NCBI GenBank assembly: GCA_937864005.1
Contig: CALMIL010000117.1
Coordinates: 1-39,707 of the forward strand
Direction of reading: 5' to 3'
Source of the DNA: an uncultured Burkholderiales bacterium
Lineage (GTDB): Bacteria; Pseudomonadota; Gammaproteobacteria; Burkholderiales; Burkholderiaceae_C
Length of the DNA stretch: 39,707 nt
Below the pieces are notes generated by a model that was not told where the DNA came from, ran no database searches, and saw only the letters and a list, made by a program, of their open reading frames with translations. Position numbers and translations under genes: made by a program. The first letter of the stretch is position 1. Every line of letters starts with the position of its first letter. Positions 26,443 to 33,650 of the stretch are shown piece by piece.

Positions 26443-27360
26443 GTGACCCTGACCGAACTGCGCTATATCGTCGCCGTCGCCCGCGAAAAGCATTTCGGCC
26501 GCGCCGCGGACGCCTGCTTCGTATCGCAGCCGACGCTGAGCGTCGCGATCAAGAAGCTCGAGGACGAGCTCGAAGTGAAGATCTTCGAGCGCGGCGGCGC
26601 CGAGGTCAGCGTCACGCCGCTCGGCGAGGAGATCGTGCGCCAGGCGCAATCGGTGCTCGAGATGGCGGCCGGCATCAAGGAGACCGCCAAGCGCGGCAAG
26701 GACCCGCTCGCCGGGCCGCTGCGGCTGGGGCTGATCTATACCATCGGCCCCTACCTGCTGCCGGCGCTGGTGCGCCAGGTGATCAAGCGCGTGCCGCAGA
26801 TGCCGCTCGTGCTGCAGGAGAATTTCACCGCCCGGCTGCTCGAGATGCTCAAGAGCGGCGAACTCGACTGCGCGATCCTCGCCGAGCCGTTTCCGGATGC
26901 CGGCCTCGCGCTCGCGCCGCTCTACGACGAGCCGTTCATGATCGCCGTGCCGCACAACCATGCGCTCGCGTCGCGCAAGGCGATCAGCGCCGAGGAACTC
27001 AAGCGCGAGACGATGCTGCTGCTGGGCACCGGACACTGCTTTCGCGACCATGTGCTCGAAGCCTGCCCCGAATACGCCCGCTTCTCGAGCAACGCCGACG
27101 GCATCCGCAAGAGCTTCGAGGGGTCGTCGCTCGAGACGATCACGCACATGGTCGCCTCCGGCATGGGCATCACCGTCGTGCCGCAATTGTCGATCCCGCG
27201 CGAGCGGCAGTCGCACGTCGTCTATATCCCGTTCGAGCCGCCGGCGCCGACGCGGCGCGTCGTCCTCGTCTGGCGGCGCAGCTTCCCGCGCTACGAGGCG
27301 ATCGCGGCGCTTCGCAATACGGTCCATGCGTGCAAGCTCGCCGGGGTCCGCTTCGTCTGA
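26443..27360 (+). CDS. oxyR: OxyR, peroxide-sensing LysR-family regulator
   Basis: A 305-residue LysR-type regulator with an N-terminal winged helix (MTLTELRYIVAVAREKHFGR; recognition region SQPTLSVAIKKLE). The effector domain carries the peroxide-reactive pair C199 and C208 in GTGHCFRDHVLEACPE, at the same numbering as E. coli OxyR, where C199 oxidation and the C199-C208 disulfide switch activity. This makes OxyR rather than a generic LysR protein. The start is GTG 26443. It follows recG, separated by the divergent glycine-zipper gene. Expected targets (catalase, ahpC) are not in the window; the glutathione peroxidase gene 21 kb away has no visible link. Confidence 0.95.
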   Translation: MTLTELRYIVAVAREKHFGRAADACFVSQPTLSVAIKKLEDELEVKIFERGGAEVSVTPLGEEIVRQAQSVLEMAAGIKETAKRGKDPLAGPLRLGLIYTIGPYLLPALVRQVIKRVPQMPLVLQENFTARLLEMLKSGELDCAILAEPFPDAGLALAPLYDEPFMIAVPHNHALASRKAISAEELKRETMLLLGTGHCFRDHVLEACPEYARFSSNADGIRKSFEGSSLETITHMVASGMGITVVPQLSIPRERQSHVVYIPFEPPAPTRRVVLVWRRSFPRYEAIAALRNTVHACKLAGVRFV

Positions 27361-27383
27361 CGGTTCGCGGGTCTGGTGCCAGG

Positions 27384-27397
27384 CGGCCGTACGGCCG
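27384..27397 (+). terminator. Perfect 14-bp palindrome after oxyR, possible terminator or operator
   Basis: CGGCCGTACGGCCG at 27384-27397 is a perfect palindrome starting 24 bp after the oxyR stop and followed by TTTG. As RNA it could fold only with a very tight loop, so it would be a weak terminator. As DNA it could be a dimer-binding site upstream of the next gene. Neither use is established. Confidence 0.3.
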
Positions 27398-27422
27398 TTT
27401 GCAGCCTTCGTTTGGAGGCACT

Positions 27423-27452
27423 ATGCTCGCGCCGCAACAAGCTTCAAAATAG
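27423..27452 (+). CDS. Possible 9-residue leader peptide (MLAPQQASK)
   Basis: ATG 27423 lies 6 nt after TTTGGAGG, the best Shine-Dalgarno sequence in this intergenic region, and the frame ends in TAG after nine codons. It is not preceded by an obvious promoter, and the candidate promoter at 27457-27486 lies downstream of it. It could be a translated leader on an oxyR read-through transcript, or a relic of a lost gene start. Confidence 0.2.
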   Translation: MLAPQQASK

Positions 27453-27456
27453 CATC

Positions 27457-27486
27457 TTGACTTTGGGTGGCGGCCGTGGCTGCAAT
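27457..27486 (+). promoter_or_regulatory. Candidate sigma-70 promoter for the cyclase-like/STAND regulator
   Basis: TTGACT at 27457-27462, 18 bp, then TGCAAT at 27481-27486. The -35 box matches consensus at five of six positions and the -10 at four. The predicted start would be about 10-12 nt before ATG 27505, giving a very short leader without a clear Shine-Dalgarno sequence. Confidence 0.35.
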
Positions 27487-27504
27487 CCGACTTGCCCATG
27501 CGCG

Positions 27505-30315
27505 ATGAGTGACGTACGTGCACTGCTCCTGACCGACGTGGTGGACAGCACCCGGCTGGCGGAGAAGCTCGGCGATGCGGCGCTGGCCGATCTCTGGGCG
27601 GCGCACGATCGTGCCGCCCGCGACCTGCTGCCGACTTGGCGCGGGCGCGAGATCGACAAGACCGACGGCATGCTGCTGCTGTTCGACAGCGCCGCCGACG
27701 CGGTGGGCTATGCGCTTGCCTACCATCGCGCGCTGGCCGGGCAATCGACGACCTTGTGGGCGCGCGCCGGGCTGCATGTCGGCCCGGTGCTGCTGCGCGA
27801 GAACGACGCCGCGGATGTCGCGCGCGGTGCCAAGCCGATCGAGGTCGACGGCCTGGCGAAATCGGTCGCCGCGCGCGTGATGTCGGTCGCCCGCGGTGGG
27901 CAGACGCTGCTGTCGGCCGAGGCGCGCGAAGCGCTCGGCGGCACGAGCCTCGAAGTGCAGTCGCACGGCCACTGGATGGTCAAGGGGGTGACCGACCCGG
28001 TCGAGCTGTTCCAGGTCGGCGAGGCCGGGACGCGCTTTCAGGCGCCGGCCGACAGCGACAAGGTGTTTCGCGTCATCCGTGCCGGCGACTGGTGGATGCC
28101 GGTGCGCGAGGTGCCGAACAACCTGCCGCAGCAGGGCACGTCGTTCGTCGGCCGCGAGCGCGAGATGGATGAAGTGCGCACCCGGCTCGGCAACGCGCGA
28201 CTGCTGACCCTGCTCGGCATGGGAGGGCTCGGGAAGACGCGCCTGTCGCTGCAGGTCGCCGCCGACGTCATGCACGAGTACCCGGACGGCGTCTGGTTCG
28301 TCGATCTGGCGCCGATCCGCGACCCGGCGCTCGTCGCGAGCGAGGCCGCGCAGGCGCTGGGCGTGCGCGAGGAGCCCGACCGGCCGCTGCTGCAGACGCT
28401 GTGCGCATTCCTGAAGGCGCGCCGCGTGCTGCTGATCCTCGACAACTGCGAGCATCTGATCGAGCCGGCGGCCGATCTGGCGCACGCCGTCGTCAAGGCG
28501 GCGCCCTTCGTCCACGTGCTCGCGTCGAGCCGCCAGGCGCTGCGCATTCCGGGCGAGCACGTCTATCCGATCCTGCCCTTGCCGCTGCCGCGTGCGGGCG
28601 ACGATATGCATGCATTGCGGCGTTCGCCCGCGGTGCAGCTGTTCGTCGATCGCGCGCGGTCGCACAAGCCGTCGTTCGCGCTGAACGAGCGCGAGGCGCC
28701 GGCGGTGGCGGCGCTCGTGACGCGTCTCGAGGGCATACCGCTGGCGCTCGAACTCGCGGCGGCACGCGTGCGCTCGCTGTCGGTCGCCGATATCAACACC
28801 CGGCTCAAGGACCGCTACAAGGTGCTGACCGGCGGCGCGCGCGTTCACGACGAGCGCCAGCAGACGCTGCGCGCGCTCGTCGACTGGTCGTACGAACTGC
28901 TGACCGAATCGGAGCAGACCGCATTCGCCCGCTTCGCCGTCTTTGCCGGCGGCTTCGATTTGTCCGCCGCGGAGGCCGTATGCGGCGCCGATCCGCTGCT
29001 AGCGGACGATGTCCTCGACCTGATCGAGTCGCTGATCGAGAAATCCCTCGTCATGCCCGACGACTGCGACGAAGGCATGCGCTATCGCATGCTCGAGACG
29101 ATCCGCGACTACGCCCACGAAAAACTCGAACACGGCGGCGAACTCGATGCGACCGCGGCGCGTCATTGCGACTACTACTTCGCGATCGCGAAGTCGGCCA
29201 ACCAGGGCCTGGAAGGCCCGGAACAGGCCGACTGGGTCTGGCGCGTCGAGGCCGAACTCGACAACCTGCGCGCGGCGGTCGCGCTCGCGCTGAGTGGCGG
29301 GGTGGACGCCGTCATCGCCGTCAAGTTCGCCGTCGCGCTGGCCGGATTCTGGATGCTGCGCGGCTACGCGACCGAAGGGCGGTCCGTGGTCAGGGCCGCG
29401 CTCGATCTGCCGGCGGTCCAGTCCTCGGACGTTGCGCGCGCCTGGGCCCTGTATGCCGGCTCGCGTCTGGCCGAGAACCAGAGCGACCTTGCCGAAGCCC
29501 TGAAGATGCTCGAGATCTGCCTCGAGTTGCGCCGCGGTCTGGACAACCCGGTGGAGATCGCGGCGACGCTGTCGACGCTGTCGCTGGTGCGGCTGCAAAC
29601 CGGTGACGCGGCCGGCGCCGAGGTCGGCGAACGCGAGGCGCTGCAGATCTTCGTCGGCCTCGGCGACCGCGTCGGCGAGGCGATCGGGCTGCTGCACCTG
29701 GGGCAGATCGCAATCCATCGCGGCGATCTCGACACCGGCCGCAGCCTGCTGGAGCAGTGCCTGGCCATCACGCGCGCCATCAAGTCCATGGATATCGAAG
29801 GCGAGTGCGAGTTGCACCTGGGCGAGGCGGCCGTCGACAGCGGCGCGCCGGACGACGCCAGCCAGCACTTCAAGCGCTCGCTGATCGTCTGCCGGGAAGG
29901 GGCCGACAAGCCGGGCGAGGCCAAGGCCTTGTGGCGCCTGGGCCAGGTCGACCTCGGCAATGGCGATCTCGTCTCGGCGCGGGCAAGACTTGGCGATGCC
30001 CTGCGGTCGTTCAACGCGTTCGGCATGCGCGCCGAGCTGCTTGGCTGCCTGGAGACCTGCGCGGCGCTCGCGAAGGCCGAGAATCGCGTCGCAACAGCGG
30101 CCAGACTCACCGGCGCCATCGAGCTGGCGCGCGAGCGGCTCGTCCTGGCGCGCCCGCCCAAGGCCGCGGAGCACTGGTCGGCGCAGGTGGACGCGCTATG
30201 CAAGGCGTTGCCTGCCGACGAGTTCGAAATGTTGCGCAACGAGGGCCGGCAGTGGCAGATCGACGATGCACTGCGTCAAGCGCTGTCGGCGCAGGGCGAT
30301 CTCGTCACCGCCTGA
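27505..30315 (+). CDS. Cyclase-homology / STAND ATPase / TPR regulator
   Basis: A 936-residue cytosolic protein. Residues 1-172 are a class III nucleotidyl-cyclase homology domain (LLLTDVVDSTRLAEKL; DKTDGMLLLF; VAARVMSVARGGQTLLSA). The metal-binding aspartates D11 and D54 are plausible, but the segment before D54 is shortened, and the transition-state Asn before 'AAR' is Ser (S120), so activity is doubtful. Residues about 212-560 are an AfsR/NB-ARC-like STAND ATPase: Walker A GMGGLGKT (238-245), Walker B VLLILDNCEH, and a winged helix with DWSYELLTESEQTAFARF. Residues about 600-930 are TPR-like repeats. No C-terminal HTH is present, so output is probably by protein contact. Start ATG 27505 begins exactly at the cyclase domain; 43 upstream in-frame residues look non-coding. 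Confidence 0.87.
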   Translation: MSDVRALLLTDVVDSTRLAEKLGDAALADLWAAHDRAARDLLPTWRGREIDKTDGMLLLFDSAADAVGYALAYHRALAGQSTTLWARAGLHVGPVLLRENDAADVARGAKPIEVDGLAKSVAARVMSVARGGQTLLSAEAREALGGTSLEVQSHGHWMVKGVTDPVELFQVGEAGTRFQAPADSDKVFRVIRAGDWWMPVREVPNNLPQQGTSFVGREREMDEVRTRLGNARLLTLLGMGGLGKTRLSLQVAADVMHEYPDGVWFVDLAPIRDPALVASEAAQALGVREEPDRPLLQTLCAFLKARRVLLILDNCEHLIEPAADLAHAVVKAAPFVHVLASSRQALRIPGEHVYPILPLPLPRAGDDMHALRRSPAVQLFVDRARSHKPSFALNEREAPAVAALVTRLEGIPLALELAAARVRSLSVADINTRLKDRYKVLTGGARVHDERQQTLRALVDWSYELLTESEQTAFARFAVFAGGFDLSAAEAVCGADPLLADDVLDLIESLIEKSLVMPDDCDEGMRYRMLETIRDYAHEKLEHGGELDATAARHCDYYFAIAKSANQGLEGPEQADWVWRVEAELDNLRAAVALALSGGVDAVIAVKFAVALAGFWMLRGYATEGRSVVRAALDLPAVQSSDVARAWALYAGSRLAENQSDLAEALKMLEICLELRRGLDNPVEIAATLSTLSLVRLQTGDAAGAEVGEREALQIFVGLGDRVGEAIGLLHLGQIAIHRGDLDTGRSLLEQCLAITRAIKSMDIEGECELHLGEAAVDSGAPDDASQHFKRSLIVCREGADKPGEAKALWRLGQVDLGNGDLVSARARLGDALRSFNAFGMRAELLGCLETCAALAKAENRVATAARLTGAIELARERLVLARPPKAAEHWSAQVDALCKALPADEFEMLRNEGRQWQIDDALRQALSAQGDLVTA

Positions 30316-30338
30316 CGCCCGGCCGGGGCCGCAATGCA

Positions 30339-30361
30339 AACCGCCGCTCGAGGCGGCGGTT
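30339..30361. terminator. Bidirectional hairpin terminator between convergent genes
   Basis: AACCGCCGC (30339-30347), a 5-nt loop, then GCGGCGGTT (30353-30361): a perfect 9-bp stem, 24 bp after the regulator stop and 28 bp after the PEP-CTERM gene stop. The stem itself ends in TT on the plus strand and in a TTTGC run on the minus strand. T-tracts are short, so termination may be modest, but position between convergent genes supports the call. Confidence 0.7.
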
Positions 30362-30389
30362 CGACGGGTGTGCAGGTGCGACCTGATCG

Positions 30390-31064
30390 TCAGCGCTGCT
30401 GGCGGCGCCGGACGAAGAAACCGAGTCCGGCAAGGCCGGCCAGCATCATCGCATAGCTCGCCGGCTCGGGAACCGGCGTCAGGATCAGGATGGCCTTGTT
30501 CTCCGATGCGCCGAAGACCGAACAGTTGCCCCGCACGATGCAATCCGGACCCTCGCCGACGGCGTTGAAGTACAGCTGCACGACCGACAGGTTCGGGCCG
30601 ACCGCGATCTCGTGTTCGAACTTCAGCCAGAACCAGACCGGCGTGCTGCCGACCATGTTGTAGGTGGATGAGGTGAACCCGCCGATGAACGTGGACTCGA
30701 CGCCGTGCAGACCGCCGCCGTCCACGTACATGTTGACCACCGGCGCGCTGCCGAAGTTGAACACATCGGTCGTCGTGGAACTGCCGATGCTCGTGAAAAC
30801 GAGCTGGCCATCGCTGATCGTCATGCCGCCGCAGGTCGGCCCCGAGTTGGCATACCAGCCGGTCGACTGCGCTTCACAAGCATCAGGAATGTAGAACTTT
30901 CCAGAGCCGCTCCATTCGAGATCCGGGAAGTCGCCCCCGAAGGGCGGCGTGAACGAGCCTCCGTAGGTCCGGGCCTGTGCTGGAGCGGATGCCCCCAGCA
31001 GGGCGCCAAGCAAGACGGTCATGCCCAGCACCGTCGCCCGCGACAATCTCCTCAGGTTCAACAT
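30390..31064 (-). CDS. PEP-CTERM exported protein
   Basis: A 224-residue secreted protein with an N-terminal signal peptide (ATVLGMTVLLGALLGASAPA, cleavage near AQA). The C-terminal sorting signal has motif VPEPAS, a hydrophobic helix (YAMMLAGLAGLGFFV), then a basic RRRQQR tail. This tripartite PEP-CTERM end is recognised by exosortase in exopolysaccharide-producing Gram-negative bacteria. The mature part is Gly/Ser/Thr/Phe-rich, with four cysteines in two close pairs (DACEAQ/PTCGGM; PDCIVRGNCSVF) that could form disulfides, and looks like a beta-sandwich. Start ATG 31064 follows CTGGAGG. No exosortase is in the window; a PEP-CTERM-associated CPBP protease is encoded at 9767-10441. Function unknown. 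Confidence 0.92.
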   Translation of the reverse strand: MLNLRRLSRATVLGMTVLLGALLGASAPAQARTYGGSFTPPFGGDFPDLEWSGSGKFYIPDACEAQSTGWYANSGPTCGGMTISDGQLVFTSIGSSTTTDVFNFGSAPVVNMYVDGGGLHGVESTFIGGFTSSTYNMVGSTPVWFWLKFEHEIAVGPNLSVVQLYFNAVGEGPDCIVRGNCSVFGASENKAILILTPVPEPASYAMMLAGLAGLGFFVRRRQQR

Positions 31065-31139
31065 GATCGGCCTCCAGTTCAGCCGGTATGCGCCACGACC
31101 CGAATCGGCCCGTCGGTCTGCAGCCCGCTGTGTGAATTC

Positions 31140-31197
31140 ATTCTAGGCAGTCAGGCGCTCCAGCGGGAGTACCACAACCCCCCCGAACTAGGGGGGT
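31140..31197 (-). promoter_or_regulatory. Candidate activator-dependent promoter of the PEP-CTERM gene
   Basis: Read toward the PEP-CTERM gene, a perfect 7-bp inverted repeat ACCCCCC-N7-GGGGGGT (31177-31197) is followed by TAGAAT at 31140-31145, a good -10 box. No -35 consensus lies 17 bp upstream of it. The palindrome centre is about 54 bp before the expected transcription start, a usual position for an activator dimer. It may instead act as a terminator-like hairpin after the upstream region; the glcF stop is only 25 bp away on the same strand. Confidence 0.4.
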
Positions 31198-31221
31198 GAA
31201 GCGCACGTTCTCGCGCGCCGG

Positions 31222-32529
31222 TCAGGACGGCGTTGCGACCAGCGTCTCGTCCAGCACCTCGATCCAGTGGCGCACCGGCGTCGCCGTGCCGGTCTGCAGA
31301 TGCAGGATGCAGCCGATGTTGGCCGAGACGATCGCGTCGACGCCCAGCGGCTCGAGATTGGCGAGCTTGCGGTCGCGCAGTTCGAAGGCGAGCTTCGATT
31401 GCAGCACCGAGTAGGTACCTGCCGAGCCGCAGCACAAATGACTCTCGTTCGCCGCCAGTTCGACCTCGAAGCCGAGCGCGCGCAATATCGATTCGACATT
31501 GCCGCGCAACTGCTGGCCGTGCTGCAGGGTGCAGGGCGGGTGAAACGCGAGACGCTTTGCGGTGTCGATCGTGCGCGTCGGTTCGCTTGCGCGCGTCGGC
31601 GACACCGCCGCTCGCGCCGCAGGCCACGTGCGGGCAAGGCGCGCTTGCAGATCCCCAACGAGCCCGGGCACGAACTCGCTCAGGTCGCGCGTCAACTCAC
31701 TGACGCGCTTGGCCTTGGCGGCGTAGTCGGGGTCGTGCGCAAGTGCGTGGCCGTAGTCCTTCACCATCACGCCGCAGCCCGAGGCGTTCATCACGATCGC
31801 CTCGACACTGCCGGCCGCGATCGTCGGCCACCAGGCGTCGATATTGCGGCGCATGTCCGCGAGGCCGCCCGGCTCGTCGCCCAGATGCCAGCGAATCGCG
31901 CCACAGCAGCCGGCACCGTCGGCAACGAGCGTCTGCACACCGGCCGCGTCGAGCACGCGCGCCGTCGCGCTGTTGATATTGGGCAGCATCGATGGCTGCA
32001 CGCAGCCCATCAGCAGCAGCACCTTGCGCGGGTGGCTGCGCGTCGGCCATTGGCGCGCCCTCGGACCGGCACGCGGCGGCACCTTGCTCTTCAGCCCGGC
32101 CGGCAGCAACGCGCGCACCCGCTGGCCGAGCTTCATCGCCGGGCCGAACAGCGACGACGTCAGCCCGTGGCGGAGCACGGCGCGCAGCGCCCGCTCGCCG
32201 TTCGGGCGTTCGACGCGCGCTTCGGCGATCTTGCGGCCGATATCGACGAGCGCGCCGTACTGCACGCCCGACGGACAGGTCGTCTCGCAGTTGCGGCAGG
32301 TCAGACAGCGGTCGAGGTGAAGCTGCGTCGCCTGCGTCACCGGCGCGCCTTCGAGCATCTGCTTCATCAGGTAGATGCGGCCGCGCGGGCTGTCGAGCTC
32401 GTTGCCGAGCAGCAGGTAGGTCGGGCAGGTCGCAAGGCAGAAGCCGCAGTGCACGCATTTGCGCAGGATCGCCTCGGCGGCGTCGCCATCTCGCGTGCCT
32501 TTGAATTCGGGAGCCAGGTCGGTCTGCAT
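31222..32529 (-). CDS. glcF: Glycolate oxidase iron-sulfur subunit GlcF
   Basis: A 435-residue protein with two 4Fe-4S ferredoxin motifs near the N-terminus: C25/C28/C31/C35 in CVHCGFCLATCP and C75/C78/C81/C85 in CLTCRNCETTCP. Two CCG-type domains follow (GCVQPSMLPNINSATARVLD with GAGCCGAIRWHLGDEPGG; FHPPCTLQHGQQLRG with ESHLCCGSAGTYSVLQ). GlcF passes electrons from the flavoprotein subunits GlcD/GlcE to the membrane quinone pool. It is the last gene of the operon FIST-glcD-glcE-glcF, with 9 bp between glcE and glcF. The length equals the family norm, and no key cysteine is missing. Confidence 0.96.
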   Translation of the reverse strand: MQTDLAPEFKGTRDGDAAEAILRKCVHCGFCLATCPTYLLLGNELDSPRGRIYLMKQMLEGAPVTQATQLHLDRCLTCRNCETTCPSGVQYGALVDIGRKIAEARVERPNGERALRAVLRHGLTSSLFGPAMKLGQRVRALLPAGLKSKVPPRAGPRARQWPTRSHPRKVLLLMGCVQPSMLPNINSATARVLDAAGVQTLVADGAGCCGAIRWHLGDEPGGLADMRRNIDAWWPTIAAGSVEAIVMNASGCGVMVKDYGHALAHDPDYAAKAKRVSELTRDLSEFVPGLVGDLQARLARTWPAARAAVSPTRASEPTRTIDTAKRLAFHPPCTLQHGQQLRGNVESILRALGFEVELAANESHLCCGSAGTYSVLQSKLAFELRDRKLANLEPLGVDAIVSANIGCILHLQTGTATPVRHWIEVLDETLVATPS

Positions 32530-32538
32530 CGTGCGTGG

Positions 32539-33648
32539 TCACAGGCCCGGATAGAGGCGGCCGGGGTTGAAGATGCCCTCGGGGTCGAAGGCGCGCTTGA
32601 GCTCGTGGTGAATACGCGCAAGCGGCGGCGCGAGCGGCGCGAAGACCCCCGCCGACTTGTCCTGCGCGCGAAAGAGCGTTGCGTGCCCGCCGGCGCGCGC
32701 GGCGGCATCGCGCACCTGCCGGGCGGGTGCCTCGCTCACCAGCCAGCGCTGCGCGCCGCCCCATTCGACGAGCGTGTCGCCGGCCAGGCCGAGCGCGGCC
32801 GCCGTCTGCGGCAGCGCGAGCCGCCACAGGCTCGCCCCGCCGCCCACCGCCTGCGACGCGGCGGCGAAAAACTCGTCGGTCTGGTCGCGCAGCCCGGTCC
32901 AGAATTCCTGCGCCAGCGTTTCCTCGATCGCCTCGCCGCCCAGACGCAGGCGCGCCGCGTGCACCGCCGCGTCCGCGCCGGCGAGACGCACGACGAGCAT
33001 GCCGCGCCACCACGCGCTCGCGCTGATCGGCAGCGGCTGGCCGCCCCACTCGGCGGTGCGCTGCAGCGCCGCGCCTTCGTCGAGCTCGAAGCGCAGCGTC
33101 CGCGTCGCCGCGGCGCGCGGCAGCACCTTGATCGATACCTCGCAGATCGCGCCGAGGATGCCGAGCGAGCCGGCGAGGACGCGCGAGACGTCGTAGCCGG
33201 CGACGTTCTTGATCACCTGGCCGCCGAAGCTCAGCACCTCGCCGCGGCCGTTGAGCAGCGTCGCACCGAGCACGTGGTCGCGCACGCTGCCGGCCGTCGC
33301 CCGCGCGGGCCCGGCAAGGCCGGCCGCGACCATGCCGCCGACGGTGCCGCCCCGAACGCTTGCGTTCGTCGGATTCTCGAAACGCGGCGGCTCGAACGCC
33401 AGGCACTGGCCCTTTTCGGCGAGCATCGCCTCGAGCTCGGCAAGCGGCGTGCCGGCGCGCGCCGTGACGACCAGCTCGCTCGGCTCGTAGCTGCTGATGC
33501 CGGCGAGCCCCCGCATATCGAGCGGCGCGCCGCGCGGCGCCTCGCCGTAGAACGATTTCGTCGCACCGCCCCGGATGTCGAGCGGCGCCCTGTCGGCGCG
33601 CGCCGCCCGCACCCGGTCGACAATCGCATCGAGTGCCGCGTCCGCCAT
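32539..33648 (-). CDS. glcE: Glycolate oxidase FAD-binding subunit GlcE
   Basis: A 369-residue FAD-binding PCMH-type protein. Typical segments are LDIRGGATKSFYG, the FAD pyrophosphate region NASVRGGTVGGMVAAGLAGP, GQVIKNVAGYDVSRVLAGSLG and the C-terminal FDPEGIFNPGRLYPGL. GlcE is a truncated GlcD-like subunit required with GlcD and GlcF for glycolate oxidation to glyoxylate. Start ATG 33648 gives the family N-terminus and lies 2 bp after the glcD stop, so tight coupling is expected. An alternative upstream start would overlap glcD by about 180 bp and is not favoured. Confidence 0.95.
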   Translation of the reverse strand: MADAALDAIVDRVRAARADRAPLDIRGGATKSFYGEAPRGAPLDMRGLAGISSYEPSELVVTARAGTPLAELEAMLAEKGQCLAFEPPRFENPTNASVRGGTVGGMVAAGLAGPARATAGSVRDHVLGATLLNGRGEVLSFGGQVIKNVAGYDVSRVLAGSLGILGAICEVSIKVLPRAAATRTLRFELDEGAALQRTAEWGGQPLPISASAWWRGMLVVRLAGADAAVHAARLRLGGEAIEETLAQEFWTGLRDQTDEFFAAASQAVGGGASLWRLALPQTAAALGLAGDTLVEWGGAQRWLVSEAPARQVRDAAARAGGHATLFRAQDKSAGVFAPLAPPLARIHHELKRAFDPEGIFNPGRLYPGL

Positions 33649-33650
33649 GC

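Noticed and set aside
27505..30315. Antiphage defence island
   Set aside because: The STAND-TPR protein alone is suggestive, but the neighbours are oxyR and a PEP-CTERM gene, and no nuclease, toxin, integrase or phage gene is present.
31697..33406. A 569-codon minus-strand frame overlapping glcE and glcF
   Set aside because: Its sequence is almost entirely Arg/Ala/Gly and out of frame with GlcE/GlcF, whose motifs are intact in the other frames.
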